A stretch of 64,000 bases of DNA, taken from Hymenolepis diminuta (Eukaryota; Platyhelminthes; Cestoda; Cyclophyllidea; Hymenolepididae). How positions within the stretch are numbered: the first letter of the stretch is position 1; every line of letters starts with the position of its first letter. The stretch covers positions 1,724,157 to 1,788,156 of the forward strand of contig CAADRB010000021.1 in NCBI GenBank assembly GCA_900708905.1, read 5' to 3'. The translations under genes and the position numbers were made by a program. The notes under the pieces were generated by a model that worked only from the letters and a program-made list of their open reading frames with translations, ran no database searches and had not been told where the DNA came from. Of this stretch, positions 51,386 through 64,000 are shown piece after piece.

Positions 51386-54057
51386 TTAACATTAATAATA
51401 ACGACAAAATTTTTATTATTTTTTCATAATCTCTTTGTAATGAATAATTTAATGTCAAAAATAAGATGTGAATGTATTTTGATCCCCGTTAAGTATCCTT
51501 ACCATTTTATTAGACTCTCCTTTTGCGATTCCTGAACAAAGGTTTCGAAAATAATAACGCAGGCGAGTTTCTCCATAAAATATATATTTCGTTTGAAGAT
51601 GTAAGTGTAGATAACAGTCGTTAGGATATTTGCCTTTCTAATTGCAGTAGTGAGAATGAGTTTTTTCTTTTATAGCTGTTGAAAGAAGCTTTTTTCCCAT
51701 TAAAGATGATATCCATTTGCTTTAGCATATTTCGTACTTTGAAAGTGCCTTCCCATTTGACAGGTGATTAATAATGATGACTTAACATTACTTGCCTTTT
51801 TGTCTTAGTAAGTACACAATTTGAGGGGTTTGCAATTTCCTTTTTAGGGGGCTGACTTATAAACTTATCAAAAGCTTCTATTTTACGAAATTTCGAAAAT
51901 TGACTTAGAAGCGTTTGGTAAGATGAAATTATCAGATTGGTAAATCATCTGTAATGACCTGATCTCAGACTTTAACTGATTTAATCTAACCATTTATTTG
52001 GTCTCCACGTAGGTGTACTTTATTAATCCCGCCGTTATTGCTCTTCGCTCTCCTTACCTCATTAACTATTAATGTGACATGGTATTGGTATTCCCTACAT
52101 AAATAACTTTCATGCCCGTATTTCAACACTCAGAGGGGTGACGTCATGGGATTTAGAATTCTGTCCACCCCCACCTCTCCCCCCACCACCCCACATCATA
52201 GCTAGACTTAACCACTGCTCTCATTGGGCATCAAACTCGTGACCTCCGACTTCGCAGACTTGGACTTTAACCACCCCAGAGGTACTTTCCGTGTACCCTG
52301 GTCAGATTCTAAGACTATTACTTACCCAGACCTATGTATCCAAACGATAATCGTTGATCTAAATAAGAATTTACATATTCCTGTTCAACACATCCTGTCT
52401 CGCATGTACCTTCTAGTTCTCTTCGAAGGAATTCTTCATTCCTACTTTCGCATTCAGTAGTGAAAGCCACTTAACGTTAAAGGGAAACGGTTAACAGTTC
52501 AATTTCCTTCCACTGTTAGTCAAATTCCTGTGTCTCCTATAAAGTAACGAAGGAGCTGCTGCCCTGCATTCAAACTTCATCTACGCTAATGGTTATAAGT
52601 CATTGTTTTTAATCATAAACTTTGTCTAATCCAGTTTCATTTTATGTTGGCGTTGGTATCCTAGCCATTACTAATAAATATAAAACCCATACTTTGGAAT
52701 GGACGGATGTCTAACCAAATGAAGTTGTACTGTAAGCCACTGAGCACGCTGCTAAATCAGCAACCTTGTCAGCACCAATAGAGAAACACACACATCAGTA
52801 CACAAGTAGCAATGACGCGAAGCGTGAACCAATGGAGAAGCCAAAATGTGATAAGTGCAACTAGATCAGAAGATATACTCATCGTCAAGTCCCCTGATGA
52901 GTCAGAAGAATGAGGCCATTGTAGTTGCTTAGCTCACCCTTAGTAAAGATTTATTTAGACCACTTTTCCAAAAGTATTCACTGTTCCCAATCTTAGCCAT
53001 CCTTTAAATTATCTTCAGTAGGGTGGGGAATAACTTTTCTTTCTAAATTAAAATGAGGATGAGCTGTTCTTGGCTAATCGAACCCTCCCCTTCAATTTAA
53101 TCAGCTGGTCAATCAGCATTATACACCGTAGATATGAAAAATCACTCAGGAAGCTAATGCTTATATTTTGAAATATGAACTTTCAAACCCATAGTCAAGG
53201 TGTGACGAAGTTGGTAAAAAGTGGATGACCTCATGAACGCACAATTCACATAAATTAACGCTCTTTGTTGCTTTAAAGTTATATTTCTGATCCGCCTTTC
53301 TCTACAGTGTTCAATTTCTCCACTACTCCTCGTGTTTTGATGATTTTCACAATTAAAATTTAGACAATTTGTGTTTACGATGGATAGTGCCAATAGCTCC
53401 AAGGTTTCGCCAAATGCGAACCTGTAGATCAACGTATTCTACTTATTTCTTCCCTTCTTCTTTTACCTGAACCGAATTGATTAAATTTGGAAATGGTGCT
53501 CCTACTTTTCTTGAGTTAAATTAATTTTATCGCAAAATCATGCTATTCTGGCAATAGCTATAAGATTACATTAAGCATTACTTAATTCGATCATGCCTAA
53601 TTCGAAATCAGATTTTATGTTTCGTTGTACACTTCACAAACTTCGATAGGAAATCGAGCCTCTAAAAGATTTAGGGCTAATTTCGCAGGCCGTATTCTCA
53701 TAAGAGAAACATGGGCACATGTTCTTGGATGTCTTCAGACCTAGTACTTTAACAGGGGAGTCATTTTAAGGTCGGAGAACTGATACAATTTGTGGGATTA
53801 AAAGAGCTTATGAAATTCACAAGATGACAACGCAACATTAAATTAGGAAATTAGATCAAATTATACTAAGTGAAACGAATGCAAAGATTCCCGCTGCTTC
53901 AGTCTAAAGATAAAAAAACGTTTCTAGGTATTTATTATTTTACCTCTGTCTCGTAGTTTCTTCTTTTACGCAATTTAGGTATTTGAAATTAATTTTTGCG
54001 CAAATCATTCAAAAATCAGCTAATGCTAAGTTTTGGAAGTTTACTTCACCGTACACG
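51386..54057. other. Spacer with one SINE-like copy
   Basis: No gene established. Contains the SINE-like copy at 52,123 with an unusual C-rich insert. The segment at 52,730-52,880 shares a few short blocks with 38,875-38,990 ('accaatg.agaagcc'), too little to define a repeat. Confidence 0.5.
52123..52279 (-). repeat. tRNA-derived SINE-like copy 11 with C-rich insert
   Basis: Recognisable blocks: 'gtgacgtcatggg', 'tagaattctg', core 'tagctagacttaaccactgc', and a very well preserved head 'gggcatcaaactcgtgacc' and 'ctccgacttcgcagac'. Between tail and core, about 52,163-52,195, is an almost pure C/A tract with runs of four to six C, which other copies lack. The block between core and head is partly deleted. 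Confidence 0.88.
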
Positions 54058-54208
54058 TCCACTATGTCAAAGGTCCCGAATCCGATTCCCATCAACACTC
54101 ACCCAGTGAGCGGAATGACCAACCCCACTAGTTAAGTCCGACCAATATAGTGACAGGATTAGTTTTTCACCAGGGAGGTTCCATAACGCCAGTCTTAGCC
54201 CAAGAGAA
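54058..54208 (+). repeat. tRNA-derived SINE-like copy 12 (5'-truncated)
   Basis: Plus strand: 'gtcaaaggtcccgaatccga', then 'cacccagtgagcggaatgac', core 'actagttaagtccgaccaat', and tail 'ttttcaccagggaggttcc' ending 'agtcttagccc'. Confidence 0.88.
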
Positions 54209-55305
54209 GAGCGGATTAATCTTATCTCCACTAATGAGCACGAGGTGATGAAATAGACTTTCCAGAGGGGTATGAATGAGTGGCTCATCCACAGTAATCA
54301 GATCAATTAGGTGCAGAGTGTCATTGCTTGGAAGTCCAGTCCATTCGAATTAGATTCCAAGTTAGAATGAAAATGTGAGTATCTAACTTTAAAATTCAAC
54401 CAAAATGACGACATAATAATTTCCCGCTGAAATAAGCCTACTTGGGCATGAATGACTTCCCCATCTAATAAAGCAGTTGTAACTTGACGCAGTATACCAA
54501 GGTGTTCCATCATTGCCCCATTCCTATTGACAAATTCTTCTCGATTTACACAGAATTCCAGATACATTACCACCACGCAACAAATGGCTTAAAATAAACA
54601 TTATATAGCAATACCCGCAAAAATACATTATAAGATATAGGAAGAAAGGAAACAGGAAGTCCCAGAAAAATAGTTTTAATTGCAGGTATAGTGTAATATG
54701 AGGAAGGAGTAGTACTACTTAGTGCACATCCGGAAACAGAACAAGATAGAGTGAGTTAGTTTGGGGTAGAATAACGCGAGAAAACGTGAAGGGAATTAGA
54801 ATGGGGAGGAAATTCAGAAGGGAGAGGGGGCATCATTGTCGCACGAACTCAGTGGCATTTGCGGCAGCTGGCAGGTGCACACAGAGACGAAAAGAGAAGT
54901 TGCAGTTGTATGTACACAGTTGCCAGAGAGAGATAGAGAATCCAACTTTTATACGACGCGGCAAAAACAAGAGGAATAAGCCGACTGACACATTATAAAA
55001 CAAAGAGGCTATACGGAGGTTGAGAGGGGACTGATGCGGCTAATGCATGTGGATGTATGCGTTTCGTTATTCAGAAACAGAAAGGAAAGACTCAAAGACG
55101 GATAAGTTTTGTGAGGATAAGAGTGAGTAGGCAATGAACCGCTTTATCGATATTCTTACTCAGACACGCGCACACAAACACATCATTTAATGGGGAAAAT
55201 GAGAAGAGGAGTTGTAACTTGGAAGGGAGATTCAAGGCAACGCATATCTGGCATTTAAAACACGTTATGAAATGAGAAAGGGAGTGAAAACGCCGAACGA
55301 GGGAA
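54209..55305. other. Spacer and 3'-flank of the kinase gene
   Basis: The right part should include the 3' untranslated region of the minus-strand kinase gene. Reading the minus strand, ATTAAA occurs at 55,191-55,186, about 115 bases after the stop codon, and is the only poly(A)-signal-like hexamer I see close by. An open frame at 54,307-54,576 (minus) is not recognisable. Confidence 0.45.
55186..55191 (-). promoter_or_regulatory. SRPK: Possible poly(A) signal (ATTAAA) of the kinase gene
   Basis: The common AATAAA variant, about 115 bases downstream of the stop codon. Position is reasonable; the motif alone is weak evidence in AT-rich DNA. Confidence 0.35.
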
Positions 55306-60691
<5,386 letters not shown>

Positions 60692-63600
60692 TATAATCCG
60701 CTATATGATGAAATAAAGAAATATAATAATATGAGAAGACGCCACTCAAAATTATTGTGTTGCTTCAACAAGACAAGAGCCAAAAGCCCATACCAATAAG
60801 AATTTAAGAAGTTAGTAATAAAAATCAGTCGAAAGAGTATAAAGAAGAATTTAAACAAAGAAGGCAATTATTAAAATAAGAGACATAGAAAGTTATAATC
60901 ATATAAATAAAATACTTAACGAAGCAATATTATTTAAATTATTTTTACTGCTGATTGCATATTTCACAATAATGCTAAAATGAATGACCGTGACATAGTA
61001 TTTATATGAAGAGAATAAATAGAACGGAGATTGACGCTTATAATACACATGCGGTTCTAAGCTATTAAATTGTATTTAATATTAAAAGTGGGATTACTTA
61101 TTCAGTTTCAATGAAATGAAGCTATAATATAAAATTTATTTGGCTATTTAGATAACTTCAGTAAGATGACTATCAATAAACAAGCTCAAACGGCTACATG
61201 TATTCATACGAGCATCATTTTATAAGTGTATCTGACAAAAGTAAATGCAAAATCAACGAGAGATTTTGCAATATTTTATCGTTCTGAGGAGAATATATTT
61301 AAACATGATTGCAATTTAAACATGAAGTTTATTTGTCAGAAGAAGATATTAGAGGATATTTTAATGTGTTAATAACTTACAAATTTAGTTTATTTTGTTA
61401 TAAACTAAATGAAATATAACTGTCATTTTTAGCTAATTGTATAATGTTCGTGCTGGATTTCAAATAACCCAATTATATGTATCAAAGACATAAAGTAAAG
61501 GTAAAAGCTAGTTCTTCTCCCTTAAGAAATCAATTAATATAATTTCAGATCTTCATTAAGTAGTAAAGTAAAACCGACTGCTTTTGTGCTTCTAAGCAAA
61601 ACTTTCCTCTGCCATTCAGTAAAATATTCCTCTTCAATGCTTAGAAAATTTGCAGAACTATAACTTCGGAAGTGAAATTCGTCATTTTTTAACTATATCC
61701 GATTAATTTCTTTCAACTTGCAACATAAATAAGCTATATAAAATGCCTGAATGTGTGTCGTCAAGAAGAATTCTTATATGATGTGAGGTTTCAGACTATG
61801 TAAATGAATAATTTTAAATTTCACAATTTGGAATCCGATATCTTCTGCGAGCAGCGAATCCATCTTTTCAACAAAATGCTAAATTATTTCAAATTATAAA
61901 AGATAACTTATTAAAATGTTCAGATCATTTTTGTTACGCTTTCTGCTTAATTACATTTGTAAGGCGTTTAAAGATAGCTTGGACATTTTCCTTTGGTAAT
62001 TCAGATAAAGCTTTCCAATTATGGCTTCCCTACTTTCCGTGTCTTCAAATTTTCCTCGTTAGCTAAGGAAAAAATGAGATGAAATTCGATGTTCAACAAC
62101 ACCATGAGCTTGTAACGTAGGGATGGTCAATAACAGTCTGAAATTGTCGAAGTACTTTTCAAATAAAAAATAAATTTAATAACCCAGAAAGTTATAAATA
62201 TTATAATTGAACTAATTAATGTTATTTCGTTCTTTTTCTATTAGTGTTTAAATAATAATGCACGGAAAATAAGTTTTGTTAATAAAGTTGAACAGATCAA
62301 ATTTTAACAAATATATCTTTCCATCAACATAAAAAGTTGATCCATGTACTTATTACCAAAATAAATAGAACGTCGATAATAAATAATCGCAAATATAGTA
62401 ATGCTGCGGCCTTTAATATAATGATTGATCAACGTTTTTATGATATCGATATGTCAACTAAATACATATCAAAAAGAATGAATTAAACATTTCTGTTCTA
62501 CATTGCTATAATTTCATTATAACACACTCAGAAGCTATCCATTTAAGGAAAGTAATAAAACATAAACAACTATTTCGAAGTGAGTATTGGAAGTTAACAT
62601 TCCACTGTTAAGAATACTTGTACACGCCTGCATTTTCCAGAATGTTCTAGCTCACGCAAGATTCCTTGGTCGGCATTGGTAGCGTTGTGAGTTCCACACA
62701 CTCAAATAATAACTGCCAAAATAAATCTACCTCAGCCATCTGAAGACGAAGAGCTTCAATAATTTCCTCCGTACCGAATAAATAAACTACTCAACTGATT
62801 CCTCCTACAAACAGCAAATTTAATTTAACACACCTTATTTATATCAAATTTTTATTAAATCGATATTTAATTGGTCAATACGTTAAAGGAATGAGTATTT
62901 TTAGTTAATCAAATTAAAGCTCATCTTAGTAAACTATGAGGAACTGAAGGCAATCTCTCTCATTACACTGTCATAGTTTACGCTTTAATATAGGGCTTAT
63001 CTTTATTTTGGGATTGAAGTATATTATTCTGATTATTCTGATTTGTCGTACCTGCTATCTAAGAACCACTAAGCAAATGATTACTGAGCAATTGAAAATA
63101 GAATAATCTAGTAACTTCTTCAGCCAGCGCAAAAGCCCTTTCCAGTAGGATGACAAATACGATCAGCATAGAAGATCAATGAACAATGGAAATATATTTT
63201 GCCAAGGCAAACTTATCTTGAAGTCCCACACTGCAAGTAGAAGAAATGATCATTTGAATAAGAGGGTCCCACCTTTGTACCTTTTAATGCTTCTTGGTCC
63301 ATCTTTCTAATTTTCGTACTCTTATACATTTTTATGTAATTCCGCCTTTTGATAAAGCTTTCTAAATATTCTGATTTCAGTGGTAATAACATAAAAAATA
63401 TTAAATACAAATCGTTATCAAAAAATACAACTTTTAAAGATAAATAGGTAAATATGGAGAAAATCATACAAATGTTTGAATTTTCCGTTGACTTGGTGAC
63501 AGCTAGTTGTGCATCAGGTGTTACTAGTATTATTCCCTTTCGCGAGGTATGTTAATTTCTGTTACTTGATAAAAAGTACTCAGTATCCGCCATCGAATAA

Positions 63601-63800
63601 TAGTAATACCGATTTTTGTGTTTGTCCCTAATTCTCAATTGATATTTTAATTAAATCTGAGGTATGACATTAATTTTTTGGAAATATTAGAAATTTAAGC
63701 AATTAGTAGATTCTGTGAATTTAATGTTCAACAGCATCATAACTTAGTGCTAATGTTTTTTCTCAATATTCTTTTCATGTTTTTGTATTAATTAGGTTTG
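60692..63800. other. Divergent intergenic region between SRPK and WDR92-like genes
   Basis: 3.1 kb, very AT-rich, with no supportable exon on either strand and no SINE-like copy. Both neighbouring genes are transcribed away from it, so it should contain both promoters or upstream non-coding exons. I see no distinctive TATA/CCAAT arrangement. A minus-strand open frame at 63,213-63,467 has no family resemblance. Confidence 0.6.
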
Positions 63801-63974
63801 ATGGATAAGCCTCAAATTATCGGTCATTTGCACAAATCCTTAAATTATACATTATTTGATTGCAAATGGCTACCAGTGAGCACCAAATTCGCCGTTGTGG
63901 GCTCTAACCCTCGCGACACTGGGCAAATTCAAATCTACGACGTAACAGCAAAGGAACTTAGGCTCGTCACTGAG
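63801..63974 (+). CDS. WDR92: WDR92/DNAAF10-like WD-repeat protein, first coding exon (partial)
   Basis: ATG at 63,801, open for 58 codons to the donor GAG|gtatgt at 63,975, phase 0; the rest lies beyond the window. The N-terminus is characteristic of WDR92 (Monad): MDKPQIIGHLHKSLNYTLFD followed by CKWLPVSTKF and TGQIQIYDV, matching the family's KPQII-x-H, NYT-x-FDCKW and G-x-IQ-x-Y blocks in order and spacing. WDR92 is a seven-bladed beta-propeller that works with the R2TP/HSP90 co-chaperone system in cytoplasmic assembly of axonemal dynein arms, and is found in ciliated organisms. A pyrimidine-rich tract and AG (63,794-63,795) lie only five bases upstream of the ATG, so the 5' end is probably formed by splicing. 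Family assignment is firm even though only the first blade start is visible. Confidence 0.9.
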
Positions 63975-64000
63975 GTATGTTTAATACTACAAGCGAGCTT

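Noticed and set aside
54307..54576. 89-codon minus-strand open frame
   Set aside because: Composition is balanced, but the first codon is GTG, no splice sites frame it convincingly and I recognise nothing. Noted for a search only.

Overview
This is an AT-rich, gene-poor stretch of animal nuclear DNA. It has introns with GT/AG boundaries, the standard genetic code, and long non-coding spacers full of short dispersed repeats. The low G+C, the very long C-terminal tail on an SR-protein kinase, and AG acceptors lying only a few bases upstream of both clear start codons (as expected with spliced-leader trans-splicing) suggest a flatworm, possibly a tapeworm. That placement is an inference and rests on no direct marker.

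Only the two ends carry genes I can support. At the left end (4,109-4,458, + strand) is the terminal coding exon of an unidentified gene; its other exons lie upstream, most likely outside the window. At the right end two genes are arranged head to head. The first is a complete SRPK-type SR-protein kinase gene on the - strand (start codon 60,691, stop 55,306, eleven core coding exons plus one in-frame cassette exon). The second is the first coding exon of a WDR92/DNAAF10-like WD-repeat gene on the + strand (63,801-63,974), cut off by the window edge. The start codons are 3.1 kb apart. All splice phases of the reconstructed SRPK gene agree, giving 985 residues without the cassette and 1,076 with it.

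The roughly 50 kb between (4.5-55 kb) has no gene I can establish. It contains: a decayed, internally deleted mariner/Tc1-like transposon (27.72-28.80 kb, - strand); at least fourteen degenerate copies, in both orientations, of a roughly 190-bp tRNA-derived SINE-like family, denser towards the right (nine copies between 41.9 and 57.1 kb); a pair of diverged direct repeats of another, unrecognised type (38.68 and 39.16 kb); a (TA)n tract, a poly-C tract and a perfect 12-bp hairpin; and two promoter-like motif clusters (about 7.9-8.1 and 24.95 kb) with no recognisable gene next to them. A possible ephrin-like exon relic is at 14.5 kb.

Functionally, the SRPK gene would phosphorylate SR splicing factors, and WDR92 works with the R2TP/HSP90 co-chaperone machinery in axonemal dynein assembly. 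Nothing in the sequence links the two beyond their divergent arrangement. I see no rRNA, tRNA gene, CRISPR array, prokaryotic operon or viral gene.
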